From an uncultured Bacteroidales bacterium (GTDB taxonomy: Bacteria; Bacteroidota; Bacteroidia; Bacteroidales; P3): a stretch of 54,148 bases of DNA. Where the stretch lies: NCBI GenBank assembly GCA_900315335.1, contig OMYR01000014.1:1-54148 (forward strand), given 5' to 3'. Positions within the stretch are counted from its first letter, which is position 1, and each line of letters begins with the position of its first letter. Below are positions 32,961 through 42,895 of the stretch, one piece after another. Below the pieces are notes generated by a model, which was not told the DNA's origin, searched no databases, and worked only from the letters and a program-made list of their open reading frames with translations. Position numbers and translations under genes: made by a program.

Positions 32961-34130
32961 TTAATCTCTTTCATAATCAAGTTTTATTGCAGTACGCTTT
33001 ATATTCCAAAGCACCAAGAACGGAACCAACATAAAGCACAAAAGCACAAAAAACGGAGTAAAGGCTTCAAACAGCGACAAGCCGTTGATTTGAACCAAAC
33101 TGTAAATCCTGTAATATTGCGTCAAAGGATAAAGATATGAATACCATTGAACGGCAGGCAACATCGCAAACTGCGGATAAGTAAAACCTCCCAAAGTAAA
33201 TCCTATAACGCCATAGAATGTTGCAATACTTAATGCTGTACGCATCGAAGGTAATATACCGATAATCAAAATACCCATTGCCTGATAAGCCAAAACAGTC
33301 ATCAATGCTCCAAAATACAACAACAATGGCGAACCGTTTTGCGGAAATCCCATAAATTTTCTCATAACCATTTCGCTCACGATAACCATTAATGAGAATA
33401 AAACAGTGTATGGAATTATTTTACCAATCATTGAAATTAAAATATTGCGATTACCAACGACAAGCCAACGACGAGACGAGCCTTCTTTGAACTCAATACC
33501 TATGACATAGACCGTACATAGCAACGACATAAGGAATATAATGCCCGGCATAATTATAGAAGTCAAATAAAAAGAATAATTCAACTCCGCATTGCCTATA
33601 ATATGTACGTCCGTTTTTATTGGTTGCACTTGTGCCATTGCTTGGTCGTAATTCTGTCCTTTTGCCAAACGAACTTTCAAATCCGCTCCCGCCGCTATGG
33701 TCGATAATGTGGTATTAATCTCTCGCATAATAAGGCTGCCGGCTAAATAATGTGCGTATTCGGTATGAAAATTCACTTTTGGCGAAAGACCGTTGTACAT
33801 ATCCTTTTCAAAATCTCGCGGAATGATTACAAAAGCGTATATCTCGCCTTGTTGCATCTTGGATTTACAACTTTCATACGAAGTCAGTTTGTATTTAACA
33901 TTACAAATCTGACCTGCCGACAAAGACCTGACAATAAGCCTCGATGTCGAAGAATTATCAAAATCCACAACGGCAATAGGCAAAGAAGATGGCACACCTT
34001 TATTCAAAAACGTAGCAAAAAACAAAATAACTATCATCGGTATAATAATGGTCATAACCATATATATCGGACGAGAAGTCATTCGCTTCCACTCACGTTT
34101 CAATGTAGGTATAAATCCCTTTGGTATCAT
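32961..34130 (-). CDS. ABC-2 type permease, first of two
   Basis: A 389-residue inner-membrane permease homologous in layout to its downstream neighbour. One helix lies at about 21-44, a large extracytoplasmic domain contains PIAVVDFDNSSTSRLIVRS and ADLKVRLAKGQNYDQAM, and five C-terminal helices include GFTLGGFTYPQFAMLP. Two different half-channels in tandem behind a periplasmic adaptor and TolC are typical of export systems for drugs, bile acids or polysaccharide-like substrates; the actual substrate is unknown. It starts 78 nt after the adaptor gene. Confidence 0.88.
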   Translation of the reverse strand: MIPKGFIPTLKREWKRMTSRPIYMVMTIIIPMIVILFFATFLNKGVPSSLPIAVVDFDNSSTSRLIVRSLSAGQICNVKYKLTSYESCKSKMQQGEIYAFVIIPRDFEKDMYNGLSPKVNFHTEYAHYLAGSLIMREINTTLSTIAAGADLKVRLAKGQNYDQAMAQVQPIKTDVHIIGNAELNYSFYLTSIIMPGIIFLMSLLCTVYVIGIEFKEGSSRRWLVVGNRNILISMIGKIIPYTVLFSLMVIVSEMVMRKFMGFPQNGSPLLLYFGALMTVLAYQAMGILIIGILPSMRTALSIATFYGVIGFTLGGFTYPQFAMLPAVQWYSYLYPLTQYYRIYSLVQINGLSLFEAFTPFFVLLCFMLVPFLVLWNIKRTAIKLDYERD

Positions 34131-34208
34131 AAATTCTTTATTTTCTTGTTTTACGAAAAAATACTGCTTTGCAAAAGTTCGTAAAACTTCACTTAAAACT
34201 TAAAAAAC

Positions 34209-35210
34209 TTACTTTTTCATTTTAGTCCAATTGACAATAACACTCATACCCGGACGGAAGCCCTGTGTTTTATCAACCGGAACGGCTTTTACTTCAAAAG
34301 TCTTTGTGTCGTATTCATCTGTCAATTTGGTTGCTTTCCACGTTGCATAAGAACCTAATGCCTTGATAAATGTTACTTTCAATTTCACTTCCTTATTACC
34401 AAGTGCAGGAACGGTTGCCGTGAAAATATCTCCCATTTTTATTTTGCTCAAAAGTTCTTCTCTAACATTGAACGTAACCCATATATCCGACAAATCTACA
34501 ATGGTCATTATCGGCGAGCCTGTACCGACCAATTCGCCAACTTTTGGAAATATTTCACTAATCTCTCCACTTATCGGAGCCGTTAAACGCATCTCGTCCA
34601 TATATGAAGAAACCTCCATAACAGCACCTTTTGCCTGATTGACTTGTGCAAGTGCGGCTTCTTTATCTTCTTTTTGCGCTCCATTCTTTGCCATATCGTA
34701 TTGGCTCTTGGCTGCTGCCTGTTGTGCAATGGCTGCTTTGTATTGAGCCTCTACTTCATCAAATTTTTGTGCTGCTATAACCCCTTTTTCATATAGGTTT
34801 TTCATTCTCTTATAACTCTTGGTTGCGTAATCGGCAGCGGCTTTCGCTCTTTCGTATTGTTCTTTTGCTCCTTGTATTGTTTCTTTACGAGCCCCTGCTT
34901 GTGCTTTGTTGCTGACGGCTTGTGCTGCCTGCTCAACACTTCTGGCTTGAACGGCTTTGGCATTAACTTCGGGAGAATCTATCAACACCAACACCTGACC
35001 TTTCTCAACTCTTTCTCCCTCCTTTGCATTCAACTCCAAAATTCTTCCTGCCAATTTGCCGGAAACTCTAACTTCCGTTGCTTCCACTTCTCCTTGCAAA
35101 ATCATCTCACTTGGGGAAAGAATGAAATATCCGATTATACCTATAACAGCAACAAACGCTATTAGGATAACAAATGACATTACCAAAGTTTTGTTTTCTC
35201 TGCTTTTCAT
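34209..35210 (-). CDS. HlyD/EmrA-type periplasmic adaptor
   Basis: A 333-residue membrane-fusion protein. A short N-terminal stretch precedes one membrane anchor (about 9-30). A lipoyl half-motif VRVSGKLAGRILELNAKEGERVEKGQVL follows, then a coiled-coil hairpin rich in Ala and Gln (about 75-190), the second lipoyl half LTAPISGEISEIFPKVGELVGTGSPIMTIVDLSDIWV, and beta-barrel/membrane-proximal domains ending GFRPGMSVIVNW. It links the inner-membrane permeases to the TolC-like protein encoded 52 nt upstream. Confidence 0.92.
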   Translation of the reverse strand: MKSRENKTLVMSFVILIAFVAVIGIIGYFILSPSEMILQGEVEATEVRVSGKLAGRILELNAKEGERVEKGQVLVLIDSPEVNAKAVQARSVEQAAQAVSNKAQAGARKETIQGAKEQYERAKAAADYATKSYKRMKNLYEKGVIAAQKFDEVEAQYKAAIAQQAAAKSQYDMAKNGAQKEDKEAALAQVNQAKGAVMEVSSYMDEMRLTAPISGEISEIFPKVGELVGTGSPIMTIVDLSDIWVTFNVREELLSKIKMGDIFTATVPALGNKEVKLKVTFIKALGSYATWKATKLTDEYDTKTFEVKAVPVDKTQGFRPGMSVIVNWTKMKK

Positions 35211-35262
35211 ATCTTTATTTGTTTTATTCTTTGATTATTAATCTAATTTATGCTTATCTCTA

Positions 35263-36768
35263 TTACTTTTTGCTTTCTGTTTGTCTGTCTATTTGAGGTA
35301 TTTTTACTTTTCCCAACGATTGATTCAAATACAAATCTGTCATTGCCAAATTAATCTTGGCATCAATAACCTCACTTTTTGCACTGACCCAAGCCGTTTG
35401 GGCTGCCATTAAATCACTCGCCGATATAATGCCTTCCTCAAAACCAAGTTGGGCTGTACGCAAGTTCTCTTCGGCGTTCAGCATATTATTCGTTGCTATC
35501 GTAGATTGTTTAGTCGCTTCATTACGTGAGTTTTGTTTCATCGTGGCTTGCAATTCCAATTTCTCCATCATATTCTCCCTTTCAATCTCGGCAACACGCA
35601 AATGATGTTTTGCTGCATTCAATGTATGGATTCTATCTCCGAAATGAAAGATAGGTACTGTAATACCGACACCGATAGAAAACATTCCATTGAAAGATTT
35701 ATCGAAACCATTGAACAGATTAGGATTTGAAACCACATAATTGCCGCTTGCAACGATATTAGGCATAAAACGACTGCGAGCCAAATCCACTTCCAATTGT
35801 TTCAGTTTCACATTTTCTTGCAACATCAATGCTTCGGGACGGTTATTTATCTCTTGTTTTATATCATCAATTCTATCCGCTGTTTCATTATTCAACGCCA
35901 CTTCGTCCTCCAAAACATAATCCTGAGCCGACATATCCATTCCGCAAACTTGATTCAAAAGCATCTTGCTTAACGACAATCCGTTCTCGGCTTTTGTCAA
36001 ACTCATCTCGCTTTCATTCAATTTAACCTGAACTTTCAACAAATCGCTATTGGTTACAATGCCTTCGTCAAACATTTGTTTTACGTCGTTGTATGTACTC
36101 TTCAAAAGATTGTTAAACTCTCTTGCAAGTTCAACTTTCTTTTGCAACGAAACAACACGCCAATATGCTTCATCGACTTCAATCATTATGTTTATATCAC
36201 TATTATTGACTGCTATTTCTGCCACATTTTCCGAAATCTTGGCCATTTTGTACAAAGCAAAAATTTTTCCTCCCATAAAGATTGGTTGAGTGAAACCTAT
36301 GCCTGCCGCAAAGACGTTACTCATATCAAAAGTCAAAGCATCTTTCGGTAAATAAGCAACATGCTTAGGTATAAACTCAGCCGGATTTGATGTCGGCTGA
36401 CCATGAGAATTAACAGGCACACGACTGTCTCCGTATGGTATGGTAACAATATCGTCCATAGTATATGTAAATTTGCCGTCCGCTCCGACAGAGCCGACAG
36501 GCAAAATGGCATCTTCACCCAAAACGCTTAAATCTTTTGAGTTGTACATATACATTCCAGCTGCGTTGATTGAGGGTAGAAACTGCGTAAAAGCCGCTTT
36601 ACGTAAATCTTGTGCTGCAAGCAATGTCTCATTGGAAATCTGTGCTCCCTTGTTATGCCTTAATGCCATATTGCGACAAGAATCCAAAGAAAGTGTTTGA
36701 GCCTCCACTCCCATTGCAATAAACATAATCACGACAAACAATGCGTCCTTGATTTTCGTCCTATTCAT
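35263..36768 (-). CDS. TolC-family outer-membrane efflux protein
   Basis: A 501-residue outer-membrane channel subunit. It has a signal peptide (cleavage after GVEAQ, about residue 24), then TLSLDSCRNMALRHNKGAQ typical of the OEP family, and two pseudo-repeats of long helices with interleaved strands, including QPIFMGGKIF, NPLLKVQVKLNESEMSL-like SDLLKVQVKLNESEM, and a second SASDLMAAQTAWVSAKSEVIDAKINL. It is the first gene of the four-gene export operon (TolC, adaptor, permease, permease). No clean -33/-7 pair is visible upstream. Confidence 0.92.
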   Translation of the reverse strand: MNRTKIKDALFVVIMFIAMGVEAQTLSLDSCRNMALRHNKGAQISNETLLAAQDLRKAAFTQFLPSINAAGMYMYNSKDLSVLGEDAILPVGSVGADGKFTYTMDDIVTIPYGDSRVPVNSHGQPTSNPAEFIPKHVAYLPKDALTFDMSNVFAAGIGFTQPIFMGGKIFALYKMAKISENVAEIAVNNSDINIMIEVDEAYWRVVSLQKKVELAREFNNLLKSTYNDVKQMFDEGIVTNSDLLKVQVKLNESEMSLTKAENGLSLSKMLLNQVCGMDMSAQDYVLEDEVALNNETADRIDDIKQEINNRPEALMLQENVKLKQLEVDLARSRFMPNIVASGNYVVSNPNLFNGFDKSFNGMFSIGVGITVPIFHFGDRIHTLNAAKHHLRVAEIERENMMEKLELQATMKQNSRNEATKQSTIATNNMLNAEENLRTAQLGFEEGIISASDLMAAQTAWVSAKSEVIDAKINLAMTDLYLNQSLGKVKIPQIDRQTESKK

Positions 36769-36970
36769 AATGTATAAACTATTTTTTGTTCCTTTTATAT
36801 TTGCTCTTACTTATTATTAAAAAACGCAATGTTTCTACAAAAATTATACCAAACGAGAATTTTTACTATTTTTTAATTTAATTAATTGCATATTCCGTAA
36901 TAAAGACAATTTTATCTTCAAAAAACAATGCTCAACACCAATCTAAACAATAAAAATACAATTGCAAAAA

Positions 36971-37010
36971 AGCGGCTGCTTTAATCTATAAAATAATTAA
37001 AACAACCGCT
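36971..37010 (-). terminator. Terminator after the CDF transporter gene
   Basis: Imperfect stem AGCGGCTGCTTTAAT (36971-36985) with ATTAAAACAACCGCT (36996-37010), then TTTTTGC on the minus strand, 28 nt past the stop codon. The remaining gap up to the TolC gene (about 200 nt) is AT-rich and shows nothing else. Confidence 0.65.
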
Positions 37011-37037
37011 CTTTTGATTTAACACAATATCGTTTTA

Positions 37038-38039
37038 TCAATGACAATCGCAGTTTTTTTCATCGCAATCCGAACCTTTAACTTCAAACTCCAATGTCGA
37101 ATGAGAGATATTATGTTTTTTCAAATAATGTTTTATTTGATGTTTGGTCTGTTCCAAAAGCAAAATATCTTTCAAAAACACGTGAGCAGTCATAGCGTTT
37201 TCCGTTGTCGAAATAGCCCAAATATGAATATGGTGAATATCTTCAACATTATCCATTTTATGAATATCTTCCGCAATATCCTTGACAGAAATACCCTTTG
37301 GAACACCGTCCAAAGCCAAACACAAAGAATCTTTCAATAAATCCATTGTCGAAAACACTATAATAGCCGCAACAACCAATCCTATAATGCCGTCAATCCA
37401 ATACCAACCTGTGTATATTATTACTATACCCGACACAACAACACCTATGGAAACCAAACAATCGGCAGCCATATGAAGATATGCACCTTTGACGTTAAGG
37501 TCTTTCTCTTTGTCTTTAAGAAACAACCACGCCGTAAAACCGTTAATTAACACTCCTATCGCAGCCGTTATACTTATCATCTTGCCTTCCACTTCCTGCA
37601 TAACGATTATCTTATGTATTGACTCATATACAATAAACGCCACTGCCGCAAGCAATATCACCGCATTAATCAATGATACGAGAATGGTCATTTTCTTATA
37701 TCCGTAAGTGAATTTTTGATTGCTATGAATTTTCGCCACACGAAAAGCAAGCATAGCCAAGATAAGAGAAGCAACATCTGAAAGATTATGTCCCGCATCT
37801 GAAATCAAACCTACGGAATTAAACAAAAATCCGACGATAAACTCAATGATAACAAACAAACTATTGAGTACAATACCCCAAACAAAAGCCTTGTTCAAAG
37901 AATCTATGTTTATATTGTGGTCGTGATGATGTGAATGGGAATGAAAGTGTAAATGTCCTCCATGTGTATGCACATCTACATCGTGTAGCAAATGGTCGTC
38001 GCAGAATATTTCTTCTTTTGATTTATCTATGTTTTCCAT
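37038..38039 (-). CDS. Cation diffusion facilitator (zinc-type CDF transporter)
   Basis: A 333-residue inner-membrane metal/proton antiporter of the CzcD/ZitB/ZnT group. A histidine-rich N-terminus (HTHGGHLHFHSHSHHHDH, about residues 25-42) precedes six membrane helices. The metal site is formed by DAGHNLSD (helix 2, HxxxD) and HMAADCLVS (helix 5, again HxxxD), which is the Zn-preferring HD-HD arrangement. The cytoplasmic C-terminal domain (about 245-333) has IHHIHIWAIS and HSTLEFEV, and ends in a Cys/His-rich CDEKNCDCH tail that could bind metal. A -7 type box TAATTTTG lies about 30-40 nt upstream. Confidence 0.93.
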   Translation of the reverse strand: MENIDKSKEEIFCDDHLLHDVDVHTHGGHLHFHSHSHHHDHNINIDSLNKAFVWGIVLNSLFVIIEFIVGFLFNSVGLISDAGHNLSDVASLILAMLAFRVAKIHSNQKFTYGYKKMTILVSLINAVILLAAVAFIVYESIHKIIVMQEVEGKMISITAAIGVLINGFTAWLFLKDKEKDLNVKGAYLHMAADCLVSIGVVVSGIVIIYTGWYWIDGIIGLVVAAIIVFSTMDLLKDSLCLALDGVPKGISVKDIAEDIHKMDNVEDIHHIHIWAISTTENAMTAHVFLKDILLLEQTKHQIKHYLKKHNISHSTLEFEVKGSDCDEKNCDCH

Positions 38040-38139
38040 AATATATATTGTTTAACGGTTTGCGGTTGCAAAATTATACAATTTATCAAAACCTACCAAT
38101 ACTTATTTATAAGTATTTTGAGTAATTGTATCATAAAAC

Positions 38140-38172
38140 AAAACGACAAACACTTTAAGCATCTGCCGTTTT
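38140..38172 (-). terminator. Terminator after ridA
   Basis: AAAACG-a-CA pairs with TG-c-CGTTTT across a 16-nt loop, with TTTTGTTTTAT following on the minus strand, about 30 nt past the ridA stop. A second small palindrome, AATACTTAT-TT-ATAAGTATT, lies just beyond it. Confidence 0.5.
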
Positions 38173-38201
38173 GGAATTACTTGTTTGGTTATTATAAAAC
38201 C

Positions 38202-38582
38202 TTAGCCTTTGTAAGCTATTGCTTCTATTTCAACCAATACACCTTTCGGTAATTTAACTACTGCAAAAGCTGCTCTTGCAGGGAATGGCTCGTTGAAGTA
38301 TTTTGCATACACTTCGTTCATTGCAGCAAAATCGTCCATAGAACTTAACAAACAAGTTGTTTTTACAACATCGTTAAATCCGTAGCCTGCTTCCTTCAAA
38401 ATTGCTCCCACGTTCTCCAAAGCCTGAGTTGCTTGGGCAGTTATACCCTCAGGAGTTTCGCCGTTTGCAGGATTGACAGGTATCTGACCTGAAATAAATA
38501 ACATTCCATTACCTGCTTTGACTGCCTGTGAATAAGGTCCTATTGCAGCAGGTGCATTATTTGTGTGAATCGGTGTGTTCAT
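38202..38582 (-). CDS. RidA family reactive-imine deaminase
   Basis: A 126-residue trimeric RidA/YjgF-type protein that hydrolyses reactive enamine/imine intermediates such as 2-aminoacrylate. Key parts are visible: [12 protein letters not shown] at the N-terminus, [13 protein letters not shown], and the C-terminal [23 protein letters not shown] with the catalytic Arg that salt-bridges the substrate carboxylate and the conserved Glu. It starts 15 nt after the stop of the secreted M6 protease gene and is probably co-transcribed with it, though no functional link is obvious. Confidence 0.93.
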   Translation of the reverse strand: MNTPIHTNNAPAAIGPYSQAVKAGNGMLFISGQIPVNPANGETPEGITAQATQALENVGAILKEAGYGFNDVVKTTCLLSSMDDFAAMNEVYAKYFNEPFPARAAFAVVKLPKGVLVEIEAIAYKG

Positions 38583-38597
38583 CGTTTTATTTTAATT

Positions 38598-41594
38598 TTA
38601 TTTGTTGATGATTAATTTCTTTGTCGTCAATTTACCTTGTGCCGTTATGCTGATAATGTATGAACCGCTTTGAGCGTTGTTTAAGTTGATTGTCTTGTTA
38701 TTCAAATCAGCATTGTTTTCGCTATAAACAACCTGACCCAATGTATTGGTGATAACTATATCGGCATTGCTTACGTTAGCATTCAAAGTAAATGTACCAT
38801 TGGTTGAAGGATTCGGCATAATATCCAAAACCATATTGCCATTGGCATCACTCAATGAAGAAGCCTGTACTGTAACCTCTTTGATTTCAGATAATGCAGG
38901 CTCACACTGAGAGAACTGAACTTTTACTTGATAATAGTATTTACCTTCTTGTTCTGCTGTCTCTGTATATACTGCCTTATTTGCATTGCCGACAGAAGCC
39001 ATATTCTCTTCGGTTGTGCCTTTTGTCCAATCCAAAATATCGCCTGTGTAATTATTCAAAGTCAATTTAATTTCATCGCCCACATTATAAACGCTCTTAG
39101 TCATATATATTGTACCGCCTTTTGAACTATTGACGTTAATGATTATTACATTACTTTCGGCTTGTACTTTATTATTCGAGATTGCAATACGTCTGAAATT
39201 GGTTGTAGTAGAAAGTGCTTGCGGTTGATAATTCTGTTCGTTGTTCGTGCCTTCTGCATCAACCCAAGAAGAGCCGTTATCTCTTTGTTGCCACAAATAA
39301 GTAAAGTTACCAAAGCCACCCTGTGCCTCTGTACCCGTTATTTGTTCAGGAACAGAATTCTCACAAATATCGGTTTGAGAAACAGATATAACATTATTCG
39401 TAATTTCAGGATACAATGTAGTGAAATCTTTTTCATTACCATATAATGTTCCATAACTATTAGTCATATAAGCACGATACTTGATATAAGTACCTTGTTC
39501 AAGTTCTGTCAAATTGTAAGAATAATCGCCGTATTCCTCGCCTTCTATGACAATCTTAACCGTACCTTCGTTGCCAATTGCAGGAGTGGCACTTTTGTCA
39601 TCTGCTACATAAACAAAACCTTTTTCAACAAATGTTCCTTCTCCGACAGTAGTGTATGAAGCATTCATTGTAGCCGAAGTATAATCAACATTCGTCGGGT
39701 CTTTTGTTTGAGCATATCCGAAACCGGAAGTTGTCATGGCGTGATTTTCTTCTCCCAAATAAATCGTTCCTTCTTCGTCCTCGATAAAGGCTTTGTAATA
39801 ATATGTTGTGTTGTTTGTCAAGCCCGTAACCGAAACAGTAATGTTTTCAAGGTCTGTTAAGTCTTCGTCCTCAACTCTTGTTGCCGCAGTCGTTACGTCA
39901 GACTCTGTCGAATAATAGAAACCTTTGTTTGCGATATTTGTGCTTGCATGCTTGTTAAGAACCTTACCATTCATTTGCATAGATGTAGCATGTCTGTTTG
40001 TTGCAGCATTGGTTGCAATGACAGGAGTATTGGAATTGAAGTTAAACATCATAACAGAATCATTCAAATAATGAACATTTGTTATCTTCATATCCACGCT
40101 TTCACCATTAACCTTCTTAGCATTCAAGAAATTAACTATATTTTTTGAACCCGGAAATGCAGCAGCAGACAATGAAATACTGTTCAATAAACCATCGGCA
40201 GGCTCAATATACCAACCTCTGTCATTAGGATTAACATTGATACTGTTGTTTCCGTAGTTTACCCAAGCATTGATTTTATTCATCTGACCATGATATATCA
40301 ACATACCGTCTCCCGGTATATATGCATCAAAACCTTGTTTCTTTCTATACTCCAAGAAGAAGAACTCATTTGTTTCCGGAATAAATATCCTATAAGACGT
40401 ATCGTTCGTTCCCGTATTCAAAGGCAAACGCAAATTATCTAAGGATTGGTCCAAAGTCAAATCAATTACAGCATTCTCTTCGTCAATCCAACCAACAAGA
40501 GTTTTTTGAAAATTAGACCAAAGACAAGGACTGTTCTGATTATTGTTATAACTGCCCTCGCACATAACACTCCAACTACTTACCGTAACAGCACTACCAC
40601 CACTTTCAGCATAGTCCGTGTCGTATTCGTCAGGAAGACCCAAAGCGTGTCCGAACTCATGAACAAATGTTCCTATAACCTGATCAGGTTTTTCGGCAGA
40701 ACAAGTGTAACGATTAACCTTTACTCCGTCGTATGATGTTGTGCCGTTTGCTCTACCGGAATGCGGCCAAATCTCATCGGCAATACCTGTCGTGGATTGA
40801 GGAGTACCTGCGTAAATAAACGCAACGTCATCTATAAAACCGTCGCCGTCATTGTCATAAATGGATAAGTCGACAGAATCTTTTATAAGTTTTATTCCGT
40901 CTTTAATCATTTCTTTGACATTAACATCATGTATGGTTCCGTATGGAGATTGAGCATCTGAGCCATAATACGACATAGAATTATCCAAAGTAACAGGTCC
41001 TACGACATCAATCTGCAAATCCAACTGACCATTGGAATTTACGTAGAAATACTCATGTACAGAGCCGCAGCCGTTATAGTTATCCTGCATACACATATTT
41101 TCAAAAACGCTCTTAGGTATAGTCATCGCCTTATCGGCAAAATTAACCAACACAACCAACAAATGTTTTACTCCACCGGTTGCAGGGAATAGTGGCACGT
41201 CGTCCTTTGTCAAAGAATGTTTGTCTTCAAAAAGTTTTTTAAGACCTGCTTTTTGAGTTGCGGAATAAGAAATATGTTTTTCAACGTTTGCCAAGAACAA
41301 ATTATCATTCATACTTCTTTGTGAAGGGTCGCAAGCCAACATAGTTGATGCAACCATATTGCCATTAGCATCTCTAACAGCATAAACCATTTGTCCTTGT
41401 GCATCGTTAAGAAGAGTATAACCATCGGAAGTAACTCCCCAATGCATTCTTTCGTCTCCTCTTAGGTAGTAAGTCAAAGTTCTGCCATTTTGCTTTATCG
41501 TTATAGGCTTCGGATTAGCAGGTACCGCAAACGAAGCAACGCTAACTAAAAGCAATGCAGCCAACATAAATGTTTTCAACAATGTTCTTTTCAT
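38598..41594 (-). CDS. Secreted M6-family metalloprotease with type IX sorting domain
   Basis: A 998-residue exported protease. Signal peptide about 1-23 (ASFA). A propeptide-like region is followed by the M6 (immune inhibitor A-like) catalytic domain with HEFGHALGLPDEYD (His312, Glu313, His316 and the downstream Asp), preceded by a Ca-binding-like YDNDGDGFIDDVAFIYAG stretch. Residues about 525-720 look like fibronectin-type modules (TSMQMNGKVLN, TSATMNASY), then an Ig-like segment. The last 80 residues form a type A sorting domain (MPNPSTNGTFTL, VYSENN, LNNAQSGSYIISI, TKKLIINK), which directs type IX secretion and surface attachment. The gap upstream (269 nt) has a small ACTGC/GCAGT hairpin but no clear promoter. 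Confidence 0.93.
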   Translation of the reverse strand: MKRTLLKTFMLAALLLVSVASFAVPANPKPITIKQNGRTLTYYLRGDERMHWGVTSDGYTLLNDAQGQMVYAVRDANGNMVASTMLACDPSQRSMNDNLFLANVEKHISYSATQKAGLKKLFEDKHSLTKDDVPLFPATGGVKHLLVVLVNFADKAMTIPKSVFENMCMQDNYNGCGSVHEYFYVNSNGQLDLQIDVVGPVTLDNSMSYYGSDAQSPYGTIHDVNVKEMIKDGIKLIKDSVDLSIYDNDGDGFIDDVAFIYAGTPQSTTGIADEIWPHSGRANGTTSYDGVKVNRYTCSAEKPDQVIGTFVHEFGHALGLPDEYDTDYAESGGSAVTVSSWSVMCEGSYNNNQNSPCLWSNFQKTLVGWIDEENAVIDLTLDQSLDNLRLPLNTGTNDTSYRIFIPETNEFFFLEYRKKQGFDAYIPGDGMLIYHGQMNKINAWVNYGNNSINVNPNDRGWYIEPADGLLNSISLSAAAFPGSKNIVNFLNAKKVNGESVDMKITNVHYLNDSVMMFNFNSNTPVIATNAATNRHATSMQMNGKVLNKHASTNIANKGFYYSTESDVTTAATRVEDEDLTDLENITVSVTGLTNNTTYYYKAFIEDEEGTIYLGEENHAMTTSGFGYAQTKDPTNVDYTSATMNASYTTVGEGTFVEKGFVYVADDKSATPAIGNEGTVKIVIEGEEYGDYSYNLTELEQGTYIKYRAYMTNSYGTLYGNEKDFTTLYPEITNNVISVSQTDICENSVPEQITGTEAQGGFGNFTYLWQQRDNGSSWVDAEGTNNEQNYQPQALSTTTNFRRIAISNNKVQAESNVIIINVNSSKGGTIYMTKSVYNVGDEIKLTLNNYTGDILDWTKGTTEENMASVGNANKAVYTETAEQEGKYYYQVKVQFSQCEPALSEIKEVTVQASSLSDANGNMVLDIMPNPSTNGTFTLNANVSNADIVITNTLGQVVYSENNADLNNKTINLNNAQSGSYIISITAQGKLTTKKLIINK

Positions 41595-41863
41595 TTTTTA
41601 TTTAATTTTATTTATCTATCTAAGTAATTAGTTTACTCATCATTATAACTGCTATCGCAGTATTAAAAACTATTTTGGTTTCAAGCCATAGTAAATTTGC
41701 CACAAATATTTTGCGACATCACACCAATATCATTACGCTTTTCTATCGAAGAAAAAATTTTTCCAAAAGAATAAACGCAAAAATTTCAATTAAAGTATGT
41801 AAAAATTCAAATCAAACTATTTTTTTGTTTTTTATTTAACATTAAAAATAACATCACCCCATT

Positions 41864-42871
41864 CTATTTTTTTGTTTTCTTAGGAAACAAAGTCCTTTGA
41901 ATATTGTAGTTAGGTTCGTAATCGTCATTTTTCTCAGACTTGTTACGAGGCAATATATTATGTTTGATTTTTTTCCATTTACCGCCTTCAAATTTCAATC
42001 CCACAACCTCGCCCGAAGGAACATAATAAAGTTTCAAATCGTCCATACCCATTGTTGCAGGTTCCAACAAATCGAAAAATATCATCTTATCCTTTTCCGT
42101 TTTTGCCGGCTCTTTTTCAAAAGGCTTTGGTTTATGAAATTTGGAACCTTTCGCCTTTTGGTTTGAAACAATATCGTAATACTGCAAGCCGTATTTCAGC
42201 GTGAAATTGGCATCGGTGGAATACTCAAAAACATAACGCATACGGTCTTTATCCTTATAGAAAACATTTTGTCCGAAAACAGGACGCCCGTCAGACTTAA
42301 AACTTATAGGTTCAATGATTTTCTTTCTCGAATACAAGTCGTTGCCGTCCCAACCCAACAACACATAATAAGTTCTTTTATCAAAACTCTGCTCAACCAA
42401 ATCATAATAAACGCAACCATACCAAGAACTATCGTCAAGTTTCTGATTTTCTTCGTCCATTATCTGTTCGCTTTTGTCAAACAACCGAAAAGTTTGGTAT
42501 TCTCCCGTAACCTTGTTTTTGGATTGTATAAAACCATAATTTTCATAAGTACCGTTGTCGTCGGCAATAGCCCAAGTGAAGATTTTGAATTGTTTGTCTT
42601 TGGAAGTCAGTATATTGATTTTGTCTAATTTAGGAAATTTATAAGCGAAACTTTTATCGTAATCCAAAGCCTCTTCCATTTCGGAAATAAACTTCTCATT
42701 GGCTGCAAAGCGTTCATTATCTTTTTTTGCAGAAAACATCTGTTGCATAAGCGGTTCCAGTATCATTTCAAAGCCTTGCATATTGTAAGATTTTTGTGCA
42801 AAACCCTCCATACCGCTTACAGCAAGCAAAACAATAAAAGCAATCTTTATTTTTTCAAAAATATTATTCAT
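41864..42871 (-). CDS. Exported protein of unknown function (335 aa)
   Basis: Signal peptide about 1-25 (SGMEGFA before QK), then a soluble, mostly beta protein. The central and C-terminal region (YVLLGWDGNDLYSRKKIIEPISF, FGQNVFYKDKDRMRYVFEYS, DLLEPATMGMDDLKLYYVPSGEV) matches what I recall of a conserved hypothetical family in Bacteroidota, but I know no function for it. No lipobox, membrane helix or sorting tail is visible. It begins 24 nt after dapF and is the last gene of an apparent operon with the acetyl-CoA synthetase, the small membrane protein and dapF. Confidence 0.8.
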   Translation of the reverse strand: MNNIFEKIKIAFIVLLAVSGMEGFAQKSYNMQGFEMILEPLMQQMFSAKKDNERFAANEKFISEMEEALDYDKSFAYKFPKLDKINILTSKDKQFKIFTWAIADDNGTYENYGFIQSKNKVTGEYQTFRLFDKSEQIMDEENQKLDDSSWYGCVYYDLVEQSFDKRTYYVLLGWDGNDLYSRKKIIEPISFKSDGRPVFGQNVFYKDKDRMRYVFEYSTDANFTLKYGLQYYDIVSNQKAKGSKFHKPKPFEKEPAKTEKDKMIFFDLLEPATMGMDDLKLYYVPSGEVVGLKFEGGKWKKIKHNILPRNKSEKNDDYEPNYNIQRTLFPKKTKK

Positions 42872-42895
42872 CTTATCTATTTCCCAAGTCGTATT

